Shown here: positions 11,003-23,090 of the stretch, in pieces
Numbering within the stretch: position 1 is the stretch's first letter
Layout of the letters: each line of letters starts with the position of its first letter
Assembly (NCBI RefSeq): GCF_964204645.1
Contig: NC_134032.1
Coordinates: 1,430,501 to 1,494,500, forward strand
Direction of reading: 5' to 3'
Source: Tubulanus polymorphus
Taxonomy: Eukaryota > Nemertea > Palaeonemertea > Tubulaniformes > Tubulanidae
DNA length: 64,000 nt
Translations under genes and position numbers: made by a program
Notes under the pieces: generated by a model
The model's database searches: none
Seen by the model: the letters and a program-made list of their open reading frames with translations, nothing else
What the model was told of the DNA's origin: nothing

Positions 11003-11439
11003 TCTGGTCTACTCTATTCTTTTTCGCTGCCTGCGTGCTTGCAGTAGCGTTTTTTCGGTTTTTGCTTGGCCCTCGTGAGAAAAACGTCATATTGTTTGCT
11101 TGTAATTATGTATCGAAAATCCTTATTCCATGTTTTTCGTACGTAATGAATTTGTGAGCAACTGCAGCGCCCCCTGGTTCAGTTTTTTATAACGTGGTAT
11201 CGGGGTCGGTCGATCAGTGATTGAATTCTAACTCACAGGCGCCAGCGCGCATCTGTTCCAGCGCGCACCTGTTCTAGCGTTTTCGTGCTATTCAGAGATG
11301 TACCAAATTGAAAGGTTACGTCGGTTGCGCAATATCTGTTTACTATACCGATATTTCTAATTAGGCGGTAGCGCACAATATGTAGCTAGTATAAACACAT
11401 GAGTTTGAAGTTCACCTTCGGCCCCGGTCCCCTACAGTT

Positions 11440-11493
11440 GCTCCTACCTACGAGCAATATTATCTGTTCAGATAATTGCTTGTAGCTCCTACC
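11440..11493. mobile_element. Tiny palindromic insertion with flanking direct repeats
   Basis: A hairpin at 11448-11485 (left arm CTACGAGCAAT, right arm ATTGCTTGTAG) is bracketed by the direct repeat GCTCCTACC at 11440-11448 and 11485-11493. The outer arms match those of the perfect palindrome at 20198. The direct repeat looks like a 9-bp target-site duplication. There is no room for any gene. Confidence 0.5.
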
Positions 11494-12290
11494 GTGAATA
11501 TGTCCTAGTTCATCAAGTATATAGAGGGGTAAAACACAGAATTGTCGACAGATTCCCAGATGAAGAAACATTCGTTAGAGTAAAATGCCGATATTTTATC
11601 GATAACTGGAAATTGATTGAATATTCTGTGCCGTCAAAAATCGGTAGAAATAAAAACTAATGGGCCTTATACATGCCTAACGAGAAATCTAACTTGACGC
11701 CTTGAACAATAACACATTTATTGCTTAATATCGTCGACGATAAATCATATAGTCCTATTATGAATTATATGATATCAAGGACCAATAAAGTTATTTGAAT
11801 ATATTTGAATTGGATTGACCGGCAACCAGTCCAGCAACGAAATATCGATGACGTAGTGTACGTCCTCTCAAAGATGATTGAAAAATTTATCGGAAATGAA
11901 ATAAGACATATGGAATATAGTAAACATCATAATTCACAACGATTTGAAATGCCAATATTGATGACGTATACTCACACAGAGCCCCTAATGAATTATGCAA
12001 AGTAGTTTACATAATAAACATAATTGTAACGGTTTTTACGGTTTCCGGGTTCCAGTTCTTGACCCGTCGCGCATTGTGACGGCTGATATACGATGATTTG
12101 AAAGTAGAAAAGTTGAAGTTGTGTTCAATCGGTGCAGAACAGTTGCGTTAAAATCTCCGGGCAAACACGTACACGTCTCTACCTGACGAGCGAAACATCA
12201 GTAACGAGGATGTTAACATCCTCCGTTAAACACCGGTTTATACTCGATCCATTAGAAATGTATGCATTGATACACCGACCCGAGTGGTAA
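11494..12290. other. Unassigned interval
   Basis: AT-rich DNA without recognisable repeats, RNA or coding signal. Confidence 0.4.
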
Positions 12291-12316
12291 GATAAGATAA
12301 GATAAGATAAGATAAG
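12291..12316 (+). repeat. (GATAA)5 microsatellite
   Basis: Five tandem GATAA units. Each also contains the GATA-factor core (AGATAA), but a short microsatellite is the simplest reading. Confidence 0.9.
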
Positions 12317-12362
12317 TAGCACACGTTATCACACCTCGATAGTTCTGCGATTGTCTGCACGT

Positions 12363-12402
12363 TCGACTGTGGCAATCGGGGATTCCGCCTGGTGTCGCCG
12401 GT
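12363..12402 (+). repeat. Family A core, short copy
   Basis: GACTGTGGCAATCGGGGATTC followed by CCGCCTGGTGTCGCCGG matches both halves of the family-A core with a few changes. No longer homology to the other copies was visible. Confidence 0.5.
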
Positions 12403-12574
12403 GTGCATTCAGACAACGATGGTAGATGTCTTCTCAGATTCAAGTTAAAAGTCTTTTCATAATTTTCATAAATTCTTCGAATAGGGACACATTTTCATGG
12501 ACTCGCGGCAACTGATCGACCACGATTCTGGTTCTGTTTTTTTATTCAGGTTTTTCAGGAAACTCTTTACTCTT

Positions 12575-12848
12575 GTGACGTATTGGGGCATATTGTGACG
12601 TATTGGGGGCATATTGTGACGTTTTGTGACATATTGGGGGCATATTGTGACGTATTTCGACGTATTGGGGGCATTTTGTGACGTATTCCGACGTATTGGG
12701 GGCATATTGTGACGTATTTCGACGTATTGGGGGCATATTGTGACGTATTTCGACGTATTGGGGGCATATTGTGACGTATTTCGGCGTATTGGAGGCATAT
12801 TGTGACGTATTTCGACGTATTGGGGGCATATTGTGACGTTTTGTGACG
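12575..12848. repeat. 31-bp minisatellite
   Basis: About nine units built on GACGTATTGGGGGCATATTG, then TGACGTATTTC (12721 to 12752 is one period). Because 31 is not a multiple of three, all three minus-strand frames show the same repeating peptide (PPIRRNTSQYA type) one after the other. That is the behaviour of a noncoding repeat lacking stop codons. Confidence 0.95.
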
Positions 12849-13368
12849 AAGGCTGCTCGAATATCGATGAATAATAACCCTACAATTATGTAAAGTAAAA
12901 CTGATTGAATCACGCGTTTGGTGAAATTCGATGATGCTCATTTAAAATATTCGTGTATCAATGATATCCAATGTTTTGTTACGGAAGCGGTGCTGTAACA
13001 CGTGTCACGTGTTCAGGGTAAACGCGGTGGAAGTCGAAATACCTTGAACGAGGAGAAGGTAAAACCGTTCCCGAATTCTTTGTTGATTACAGTAAACCTC
13101 GACTGGCAAACTTAGACCGCGATTAGAGGCTTAAGCTACGAGTAATTATTTCTCATAGGTTACAGTGTTGGTGTAGGGTAGGGAGAGGGAGAGAGGGAGA
13201 GAGAGATAGCGCACTGTCACTGCAACCGTGTGGAACATGATTTACATCACCGCGCTTCAATTACAACTAAAACCATTAAAACTGATTTGTGCAGAGTTTA
13301 TTGCGTCTGTTTTTCAGTTTAATTAGGAGAATGAGATTTGTATCAAACCGCAGTGAATATCGCGTAAG
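12849..13368. other. Unassigned interval
   Basis: A short purine run (GGGAGAGGGAGAGAGG) lies at about 13178-13206. Nothing else was recognised. Confidence 0.4.
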
Positions 13369-13791
13369 CAGTATCAGGTCTCTACCGCGCAGTATCAGGT
13401 CTCTACCGTACAGTATCAGGTCTCTACCGTACAGTACCAGGTCTCTACCGTACAGTACCAGGTCTCTACCGTACAGTACCAGGTCTCTACCGTACAGTAC
13501 CAGGTCTCTACCGTACAGTATCAGGTCTCTACCGTACAGTACCAGGTCTCTACCGTACAGTACCAGGTCTCTACCGTACAGTACCAGGTCTCTACCGCGC
13601 AGTATCAGGTCTCTACCGTACAGTATCAGGTCTCTACCGTACAGTATCAGGTCTCTACCGTACAGTACCAGGTCTCTACCGTACAGTACCAGGTCTCTAC
13701 CGTACAGTATCAGGTCTCTACCGTACAGTACTAGGTCTCTACCGTACAGTACCAGGTCTCAACCGTGCAGTATTAGGCCTTTACCGTGCAG
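13369..13791 (+). repeat. 21-bp minisatellite, about 20 copies
   Basis: The unit is CAGTACCAGGTCTCTACCGTA with C/T and GTA/GCG variants. It encodes a 7-residue repeat (STRSLPY) in a frame open from 13289 to 13801. The unit is a multiple of three, so a long frame arises automatically. No start context, splice sites or non-repeat protein flank supports translation. Confidence 0.95.
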
Positions 13792-14473
13792 TGCACGTTA
13801 AAACTGCAGAGAATTATATTTTGGGAAATGTTTACATGACATTCACAAATTATTCCATTTCACATTTATGCGTACGAGTATGTTATTATACGAATGATTG
13901 ATATTCTGCGCAGTATGCTGATTATCTAAAGCGACTGCGAACACGTGGACGCGCAGTTACACCGATACAAGATAGAAAAATGAATAATAAAAATGTTCAA
14001 TCAACTCACAACCTCCAGGAAGAACTACACGGAAAATAGTATATAATACAAGACTTTCGGAACATTGAGCCAAACATAACAAACCTCAGCAGTGAAATCG
14101 CAGCGGCCCGGGTTATAATACATCAGATAGTTACTAATGTTTTATGTGGATCAGAAGAATAACAAACCGGGCTCCTACAAACGTATCGTCTCAAATATTC
14201 GGTGAGCGCGTTGAGAGAGAGAGAGAGAGAAGGGGGGATTATATATCTCTCTCCTAGACCTACGCAATCTCTATATCGTCCGCCAGTGTGTATGGACGGC
14301 CATTCCCCCCCAAAAAATCAGCTTTTCGTCTAAGATTTGTCAATACTTATATAAAAACTTATAGTCTACCGCTAAAAGTAATGTCGGCTATTTGTCTATT
14401 GGTATTTGATAAGTACAAGCTACCAAAGTTTTGTTGTGTACCATTATATGATTTGATATACGACTCAAGTGTC
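13792..14473. other. Unassigned interval
   Basis: Contains a short (GA)n near 14213-14230 and a C-run/A-run near 14305. No gene signal was seen. Confidence 0.4.
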
Positions 14474-14560
14474 TGCTGTAGTGAGTGGTGGTCACGTGGC
14501 TATGTATGCTGTAGTGAGTGGTGGTCACGTGGCTATGTCTGCTGTAGTGAGTGGTGGTCA
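14474..14560 (+). repeat. 33-bp tandem repeat, 2.6 copies
   Basis: TGCTGTAGTGAGTGGTGGTC plus ACGTGGCTATGTA repeats at 14474, 14507 and 14540, the last being partial. Confidence 0.9.
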
Positions 14561-15196
14561 TCAGTTAATTTGTATCGATTGTTATTTATTTACTCTATTT
14601 ACAATTCAATCTGCGACGTTAATTATAAGACTGACCACTGATTACTCATCCTATTGACTGATACAGCACGAGCCTCTGTAGCCGTAGTCTGCATCTACCT
14701 CCCTGCATCTTTCTCCCCTCATCCTCATCGCTTCTCTCGTCCTGCAGCTCCCTCCCCGTATCCGCTACCAGCTTCTTCATCACTCCCTGCCCATTTCAGC
14801 ATCACCTTTACTTCTTAAGATCCAGTGACCAGTAACCCATATTTTAATCGAATTAGCATGATTATCATAATCATGAAAATTATGTTAATAATTATTATTA
14901 CTTGTGTTCAGTTCACCAAAATTATAGGTCATATATGTTAAAAAAACAACTGCTAGTACTGATAGGTGATTTGATGAGGTACGAGCCAATATGTGAAACA
15001 TTCGGTGGCAAGTGAAATCCTCTGTCCGTCTAATAGGCATATCCACGACGACATACGTTCAGTACTGTAAGCCGCTCGACGTCGACGTAAATTCATTATG
15101 TGAGGAAATCCCGTGTTAAACCTGACCGTATCAATCTGGTCAAACCCCGTAATCACATTTCAGTCGTACTATTCATTCTGTCGTCTCTCCCAGCGG
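14561..15196. other. Unassigned interval
   Basis: A pyrimidine-rich stretch (about 14690-14815) and AT-rich DNA, without repeats or coding signal. Confidence 0.4.
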
Positions 15197-15560
15197 AGTA
15201 GTTGCGTGTTAGCGGTTAGAGCGCTCAGCTCCCGGATACCGGGTCGTGGGGGTTCGGCGTGGTGTGGGTCGGAGTGGTTAGAGCGCTCAGTTCCCGGATA
15301 CCGGGTCGTGGGTTCGGTGTGGCGGGTCGGAGCGGTTAGAGCGCTCAGCTCCCGGATACCAGGTCGTGGGTTCGGTGTGGTGTGGGTCGGAGCGGTTAGA
15401 GCGCTCAGTTCCCGGATACCTTGTCGTGGGTTCGGTGTGGTGTAGGTCGGAGCGGTTAGAGCGCTCAGTTCCCGGATACCGGGTCGTGGGTTCGGTGTGG
15501 TGTGGGTCGGAGCGGTTAGAGCGCTCAGTTCCCGGATACCGGGTCGTGGGTTCGAACTCC
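15197..15560 (+). mobile_element. Tandem array of a tRNA-like unit (six copies)
   Basis: Each 60-bp unit contains AGCGGTTAGAGCGCTCAG (an A box) followed by CTCCCGGATACCGGGTCGTG and GGGTTCG. Only the last unit (ending about 15557) keeps a complete B box, GGGTTCGAACTCC; the others have GGGTTCGGTGTGG. The first copy follows GTTGCGTGTT, which fits a tRNA 5' end. The sequence therefore reads as the head of a tRNA-derived SINE expanded six times, with the true 3' part only at the right. Two forward frames pass through it (SERLERSVPGYRVVGSVWCG repeats), but they are by-products. Confidence 0.75.
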
Positions 15561-15639
15561 GTATATTACTGTATCATATCGGTTTTATCACCTCTCTACA
15601 GAGAGCAGGGGCATGTTGTGACCATGTCGACCAATAGAA

Positions 15640-15898
15640 AGGGCATATATTCTTAATTTAGGGCGGAAAGGCATACCAGCAAAATTTTTGAAATTTTACT
15701 ATCATTTGAGAGCTTTCTGAGCATCTCTGAAAGGCATTTAGAAGTCAAGAAACATAGGTTATATATTAAGGAAAAATATCTATTGTGTATCTCAGGTGGT
15801 TACAACGGCAAATTTTGATACGGAGAAAAAATAAAAAGGCACTTTGAAATTCCGACCGTGTCGGGCGACACGGTCGACACGGTCTAAATCCGCCCCTG
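15640..15898. mobile_element. Possible MITE
   Basis: AATTTAGGGCGGAAAGGC near 15653 and CTAAATCCGCCCCTGG near 15884 are loosely inverted, and AAAGGCA-type blocks recur inside, as in the 6.8-kb element. The ends do not align cleanly. A perfect 10-bp-stem hairpin (GACCGTGTCG, GG, CGACACGGTC) lies at 15854-15875. Confidence 0.3.
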
Positions 15899-17275
15899 GC
15901 AATTGGCATCTGGTCCGATTGCTGATTCTTTAAGATCGCATGAATAGGATTCTAGAGTTGTATTGATATCATTTATACTATATCATCATCTACTGTTATT
16001 GATTAATCAAACTTCAGTTGTTAATCGTTTCTTGTTTTTTAAAGCTCTTCACAACATTTCTTCATTCAACCTTCAGATCACCGCTGTCTCCTTACGTTAC
16101 GTTACCAGCACGTTCTCTTCTTTCTAAGGCAGAATTCTTCAAGTCAATCTTACGCGTGAGATAATGAAGGCAGAGGTTTTAAAATCCCAACACCGACAAC
16201 TTAAATCCTAATCTCGAATAATACCCAGCCATATGTAAAAAACATCCGGTCTATTGATGCTTGCAAATGTAATCTTAAAACTTCCAAATTAATAATATTT
16301 CGAAGTGCAAATACGCCCCCTGGCGATGGAAAATTATTAAAGGAAAATGTAAATTCTTAGTCAATTGAAATCAAACTTTGATGACTTTTTCTTTAACGTT
16401 CAATCGGAAAATACTAAGTGTGTTGCTGAATGATGCGGCATACTTCAAATATGATATTCAAATACTTGACTGTTTCAACCCTGACAGTAGCGCGATACAG
16501 ACGCCACCGCTGAGTGTAGCGATCCGCTTTCAAACATTAAACATTCAATAAAGTAGATACTGCTGGTGATGTGTTTCGAGAGATTGTTGACGTGGCGCCC
16601 GCGAATGTACGATATGTTTTTTTTTTAAACCACTTGTAGTTTGAAGCTACGGGGCTTTCATGATAATATCGATTTAGTTCGACCTTGGACCCAGTTCCCG
16701 AGTTTTACGAGTAAAATTCGACATTGAATACATATAATGTCAAGGTTGTGATGTATGTTTATTTTCAACTCAGTTCTCTGTTGCATTTGAGACCTCGGTT
16801 TAATCCACGGTTATCACAATGGCGGACGGTTCAGCGCGGCCAAATCTACCATAGTCGTGAAAAGTCCATCAAAAATATGTTTTTATTCAGTAACACAATG
16901 CACGTTGATTAGCATATTATGAATAGCATTGATGACGCAATTTCCACGACCAAATCTGCTTTGTACGGGCACCTGTCCTATTTGAAATTTATAATTTTTC
17001 AATAATTGCTGAATTCTAATTAAATTCAGTCGCTCACGGTAAATGTTTTATTCGTTAATGCATCGCGTTCTAAACCTCCTTATAAACAATATTCTAATAA
17101 AACGCGGTGGGTTTGACCTTTTCAAATATAATCTTCGTTGTTAAAACGATATAATGAAACGGCGCGTTCGAGATGCTGTTCGAAGGTCATGTGATTACCG
17201 ATGACAACGATCCTGCTCATTTCTAGTGACAACAGCTATCCCGAATTATTGTGAAACCAGGCCCTATACGGTTAC
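15899..17275. other. Unassigned interval
   Basis: One CGCCCCCTGG motif at 16314-16323 and a T9 run near 16620. No coding or repeat assignment was possible. Confidence 0.35.
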
Positions 17276-17367
17276 CTGTCTACATGGCTCGCAATACTCG
17301 ACGTTTAAGCACACCGCCGGGAATCGTAGAGAGAATATCGTGTTATTCGCTTGTACCCCGAGAGAAC
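17276..17367 (-). CDS. Speculative exon, protein unknown
   Basis: On the minus strand AG at 17368-17369 (after TTCTCAATTGCATC) and a donor-like GTAACCG at 17275 bound 92 bp. It reads SLGVQANNTIFSLRFPAVCL, then NVEYCEPCRQ, in the phase that would join to the exon candidate at 17967-18075 (forming a Gly codon). The plus strand also has an open frame here (17226-17459), so strand and reality are both uncertain. Confidence 0.15.
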
Positions 17368-17966
17368 CTGATGCAATTGAGAATCGTCTGGCTCGGCGTC
17401 GAGCGAGGAGTGTAAATGCTTTGTTTATGCAGATGACAAGAACGCCGTATCTGAGTTGATGATCCCACTGCAATGTGCGCCGTGCCTGTTTAATAGATAC
17501 TTACGTAGTCATATCGTCTGCGCGGGATCATCCGTCAACATTCATATGTACATTTATTCCTGTACTGGGACGACTGCAGTTGTGGCGCCCTCTTTTATCG
17601 TTAGCAAGCTCTAATTCTGGGCCGTGTTGCTCAGATGTGTGAGAACTTTGTTTCGGATAATCGTCTTATCGCCATTACCTTCACACTATACTAGGTATGT
17701 TTGAGTCAGGAGATGTGATTGGTTGAATTGCGCTATATTCTAATGTATTAATTCGATTTTAATAAATTCTGTCTCATTTAACGCTGAATTTTTTGGTCAC
17801 TATTTCTTCAGCAGCTGTTATCGAATGCTCGCTTAAATGATGATATCAACATTTCATTTACGAAATAACCTACAATAAGTGATATGATAGGCCCATATTG
17901 TGTCATGGTATGGAATAATTTTCTGCACATTTCTTTCTGGTATTTTTACGTATGGTAAATTCTTAC

Positions 17967-18075
17967 CTCTGGCATCATAACCGCTCCTGTACCGATCGTC
18001 CTGAGAGGTACAGGCTCTAGGATTTAGTGTGAGGGGTTCATTTTTGCGAAGGTCGAACTGCCACTTTTCTTGATA
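17967..18075 (-). CDS. Candidate internal exon, protein unknown
   Basis: On the minus strand a strong acceptor (CCCTCCCTCTTAG) precedes 109 bp and a strong donor (GTAAGAA) follows. One frame is open: YQEKWQFDLRKNEPLTLNPR, then ACTSQDDRYRSGYDAR. The other two frames have stops. It starts in phase 0 and ends in phase 1. The composition is charged and ordinary, not repetitive. No family is recognised. It could belong to the same minus-strand gene as the 8866-9058 exon, but exons that would connect them were not established. Confidence 0.35.
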
Positions 18076-19030
18076 CTAAGAGGGAGGGGTTTAGGGCGTC
18101 TGGAAAATCTTGGAAAAAGGCAAGTAGATGAGTTTTCAAAGGTTTCGAACAATCAAGAGGTCCGATCCCTTTGACATTTAGAGAATATTTGGGAGTCTTT
18201 ATTTTATTTTGGGAGGCTATAAACTGCCCCAGGTTACAATCTTTACACCGCCGGGCAATGTGTGGATCTTATTCGGTATCTAACTGTATCATCGAATAGA
18301 ATATTTTGGGAAGCGCTACCCTCCTGCTGGTGATGCAGTATCGGCTGCCCCACTCAGACCTGTATACGCATCAGCTCGTGATAAGTCGATAATGCATGCT
18401 GTTCTCGGGCGGGACACATCGTGTCGACACGAATGATAAAGTTGCCCCCGAGGAACTTATACTGAATCTGAGAATCACCCCGAGGATAATCAATACGCTA
18501 TTAGACAGCCGTACTAATTCAGAGACAAGTGCTACACAAACCGACCATGAGCCGCGAACCATGCGAGCCATGTGCTACGGTACCCAGAAAGCGTCGCTGA
18601 TGTTTCTAACATAATCATCTAGCCATAAGCCATCCACGAGCCACGGGCCACGAGCCATCTTTTCGTCTGAAAATGAGGTTTTTGTTTTTAAATGGTCTAG
18701 TTTAAGGATAACAATTCAGGAATTTTCTACGAAACGGAATTCAGAGACAGTTTGTTGTCGATGTCAGAAGGGATTCTATAGACCTTAAACCTCCGCGGGC
18801 CAGTCAATTTGACCAGGTGTCGCTAGTGTACAGTACGACATCAACGTTAGATTTCTTCCTTAGCTCAATTAGAATTCACAATTTCCAAAATCGTGTGTAT
18901 GACGTACACAACTCGTGTCATGAACTCTTAAGGTGAAACTGAGTTTATCTAGATTCCCTGATAAGCCCAACTATTGGATTAGAAACCGAAAACTAGCATC
19001 AAAGTTATTGGTAATGAACTAATCCGATTG
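18076..19030. other. Unassigned interval
   Basis: Contains ACCAGGTGTCGCTAGTGTA near 18812, a match to the second half of the family-A core. No further feature was seen. Confidence 0.35.
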
Positions 19031-19560
19031 CTGGTGCCGGTACCCCATTCGGTGTGACGTCATCAGACATTGGCGGCCTTATTTTCTTCTGAAAGTCTGT
19101 ATACGGACTACTTCGATTCTATAAATGGCCTATGGATTTTATGTCGCTTCGACAAGTGCGCGCTGTGTTTACACACATACAGTGACGCGTTTATTGGAAA
19201 CATCAGAGAGAAAGTCTTCCTTCTTCTCCGCGTGCCTTCCACAAATCGATTATTCCTCCCTCGCTCTCTCTCTCCGCGCTGTGTACGTCGATCGTCTCGC
19301 TCCCCGGGGGCTCAGCCGAGAAAATTTCAAGCGAAAATCATCGGTCGTTATCGCGACCGGCGTACGGCCGCGATAGTGTCGTAAATAAGAATAAACAGTC
19401 GTAATCGGGTCTGGTTTTTATTGCCGACTGCGACGTGCGTCGTATTGCCTGTTTTATGGCGCACTGATTCTGAAGAATGCGATGCGCATGGCGCGACGTC
19501 GTCGCTGCCGTTCGCGTCGCGGTGGTGACTTACATTCCACGGCGAGTTTTATGCGGTTCA
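19031..19560. promoter_or_regulatory. CpG-rich promoter-like stretch
   Basis: A perfect TGACGTCA (19055-19062) is followed 6 bp later by CATTGGCGGC, which contains a reverse CCAAT box, and then by about 450 bp unusually rich in CG. The same pairing (TGACGTCATCAG then CATTGGCGGCGG) occurs at 46.89 kb. A 104-codon frame (19070-19384) is open but shows no domain. This may be a promoter or enhancer; no downstream coding exon was found. Confidence 0.3.
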
Positions 19561-20197
19561 CAAGTGAACACGGATGTCATGGTGAGGGTTCAGTAATCAC
19601 CGCGGTTGAGCGGAAACACGTCGTAAAAACCCAATGCCGACAATCCGAATATCGTAATTTTTCATAACGTCATTCCATAAGAAGGATCCTACTGGTGGGA
19701 TCCACTGGGATTAACCTCAATCTCGATAACATTTAAATATCGGAAACTATTTAATTCATAAATGCGATGAAGCTTTTATTGGGGTTAATATCGTCATAAT
19801 GGCACGTCGCAATAAATTCAAGAGTTTCAGTGGATTTCTGAAAAAGATTTTTGAATCGTTGCCAGAAGAATCCTGATATAAATATATGAATTTGCTTCTC
19901 AGGTTTTGAACTTAAAGAAAATGAAATTCGTCTCTAGTTGCAGTAAAATAGCATTTTGACAAATTCTATGGTTTAGCTAGATCTGGCGACATCTACCAAG
20001 CAACCTGTGGTTCGAGCATCTGAATCGACGCAAGGCTAAGTGGAGACTTGGGGCGGGGAAATTACTCTTCAAATCTTAAGCAATCTTAAGTAAATCACCT
20101 GTAGGTCAAGCAGTTAAACTGAAAGGTCACAGTTCACTGCCATTTGACGTCCGGTGCCAGTGAGCACTACCTCTTGATTGAATGAGTATAATAGACC
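19561..20197. other. Unassigned interval
   Basis: Nothing was recognised. Confidence 0.4.
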
Positions 20198-20233
20198 CTA
20201 CGAGCAATCATCTCATGAGATGATTGCTCGTAG
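20198..20233. repeat. 36-bp perfect palindrome
   Basis: CTACGAGCAATCATCTCA is followed immediately by its exact complement, with no loop. The flanks carry AATAGAC on both sides (20190-20196 and 20235-20241), possibly a short target-site duplication. The arms match the palindrome at 11448-11485. Confidence 0.9.
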
Positions 20234-20774
20234 AATAGACAGTGATCCTTGGGGAACCTTCACAAAGCTGCAGACACGCGATCAATCTCGAGTATCTATA
20301 GTAAAATGCAATTCTTTTGTTGTAAACGCACAAAGAAAGTCTTATCTGCCTTCTTATTCGCGCTACGTGTAGGCATTGACCACGGCTGCATCCCATTAAT
20401 GAAATACAACCCGCCGCGTCAAAAGTCTCTTTTCTCGTTCTGCGCGCGTCACCGCATGCACGCGTGACTACGTTACGGGATAAATAATAGATTTGTACCG
20501 ATTTGACTCGTGTTCACCGCGGCGTTTACCGTCAGTCCGACGACAGCTTGCCGATTGTAACTTCGTAACGATGATAATGTCACACGCTTATGGCGAGATA
20601 TCTATAACAACCGAGCGAGCGGTCTAGTTAGTGCATCACGTCAATCACTGACTGAAAAAAAACCACTGATAGAATCGTATTATTACCGAGTGCATTTCAG
20701 GTGGAACTAGTCACTGGGGAGTGGTCGCCTTGAGAAAGAGACAATTAAGTGCGGGACATGTGGAATAAGTATCA
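20234..20774. other. Unassigned interval
   Basis: No gene or repeat was recognised. Confidence 0.4.
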
Positions 20775-21085
20775 AAGATGGACGGACTAAGGGATAGATT
20801 ACAAAGATGGAGGGACATAGAGAATAAATAACACGAGTCGAGTGACAGCGGCCTCATTAGCTCAGTGAGATAAGGCATGATTCTCTACTAACAATACTGA
20901 GTGACAAGCGGGTTAGAGTCCTGCTGGCGACTTACAGTGTGCGGGCAACACTTCAAAGGCTACGGGCCTGTCTTGAGGGTTAGTCTTGGGAAACCAAAAT
21001 CCAAGCGACGTAAAGCCAAACACAAAAAAACGAGCGGCATGATAAATAAGCAATAAAGATGGACGACATTAAGAATCAACAATAT
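20775..21085. repeat. Short repeat interrupted by a SINE
   Basis: AAAGATGGACGGAC-type units occur near 20776, 20802 and 21055. The SINE at 20845-21030 separates the last from the first two, as though it inserted into an existing short repeat. Confidence 0.45.
20845..21030 (+). mobile_element. tRNA-derived SINE, near full length
   Basis: An A box (TTAGCTCAGTGAGATAAGGC, 20857-20876) and a B box (GGTTAGAGTCC, 20911-20921) are in tRNA-like spacing. About 85 bp of unrelated body follow, ending in CGACGTAAAGCCAAACAC and an A7 run. AGCGGC just before the head and just after the A-run may be the target-site duplication. This is the best-preserved SINE in the window. It encodes no protein and would need a partner LINE to move. 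Confidence 0.75.
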
Positions 21086-21299
21086 TAAAAAGGGAGTCTT
21101 ATAGTCTATAGTTACTGAAAGAAAGGGTTTCCGGGTAGGGTGGTTCAGGAAGCCCTATATCCGGAAAGCGGCACGACCTGTTATTGCATTCTTCGCGTTT
21201 GAATGACTACCATATAAAATCTTATAACGAACGTCGACATTTGCCTCTCGTGTTATACGACGTTTCTTTCACATTCAATCGTATCAATCGCTCGCACTA
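21086..21299. other. Unassigned interval
   Basis: No signal was recognised. Confidence 0.3.
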
Positions 21300-21560
21300 T
21301 TCCCTCAGCGTAGACTAACATTCGTGACGTCACACCTGACGGGCGCATTAATACACGCGAACACACGCACAGGCGGATTGCGACTCATTCATTCCGCGGC
21401 ACTATATTCCCGGGAGGATCCCGCGGCCACCGGCGCCATGTTTTATGGAAAGCGTGTTGTAAAGCGAGTTTGTTTGAAATGTGATGTCACGTGACGTTAC
21501 AAACAGTCGCTGATACGCACACGTCACGTGACCTTATCTATCAATGTATAATGATGACAG
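21300..21560. promoter_or_regulatory. CpG-rich stretch with clustered regulatory palindromes
   Basis: TGACGTCA at 21325-21332 and GTCACGTGAC at 21486-21495 and 21523-21532 (E-box type) lie in a CG-rich stretch that also holds GCGCCATGTTTTATGG. It resembles a promoter or enhancer; no transcript can be tied to it. Confidence 0.3.
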
Positions 21561-22259
21561 CTGGATGGAACAGTGTCTGACTTTTGGAACCGTTCGACGG
21601 ATTTCTCACTTTGTCCGTCTATATCTCTGGATAAAACTCTGCAGTATTCGTCCAATTACCACGTCCATTAGTACAGTATGGTAATAAAACAAGGAAATAT
21701 GACCAGATTAAAAAGTGTTCTACGCTCGTTGCTATTTCTGTTTAGTATCTGTTCATAGTATCACCCGGCTGTGAATTGATTGATTTCTAGATTGTTATAA
21801 GTTAGAACCGACTCTACATCTTTAGACACAGCCACCTGGTTGAATTCCCATGTTTTGGAATAGACTATAGAGCCAAACATCTGCTTTACTCATCGATAAA
21901 CCTCGATGTCGGACTCGAATCGATCTTACGTCTTAGATTATATATGTAAATTTATGCTAATTATGCAGATATTCGGTTGAGATGTTTCCCTGTGGTGTGT
22001 TCTCTATTTTCCAAGTGTTAAATCTAGGCGCTGTTTTGTGTGTTGTGTGTTGTGTGTGTGATGTAACAAAATATTCATGAGTGTCATTGCTGTCTGCGAT
22101 CGAGAGGCAGGCGTTCGATTGCGAGTTTCATGATATGCAAGGAAGCGCTTTATCACTTTTCCGATCGGAGGAGAGATGGTTTTTTGCAGTCAGTCGCGGA
22201 GAATGGGATGTATAGGAGAGGAATGTGAAAGATTGAAGTACCGAGGGTCATACATGTTT
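21561..22259. other. Unassigned interval
   Basis: A short GTGTGTTGT repeat lies near 22036. Nothing else was recognised. Confidence 0.4.

Positions 22260-23090
<831 letters not shown>

Noticed and set aside
12466-12941. Three overlapping minus-strand frames with the same peptide
   Set aside because: A 31-bp unit moves the same peptide through all frames, a sign of noncoding repeat.
13289-13801. 170-codon frame with a 7-residue repeat
   Set aside because: The 21-bp unit is a multiple of three, so the frame is automatic; flanks show no coding signal.
15197-15560. A cluster of working tRNA genes
   Set aside because: No acceptor stems and five of six units lack a B box.
21614-21668. Minus-strand start codon with a short frame and a GTGAGA donor
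   Set aside because: Too short, weak context and no partner exon.
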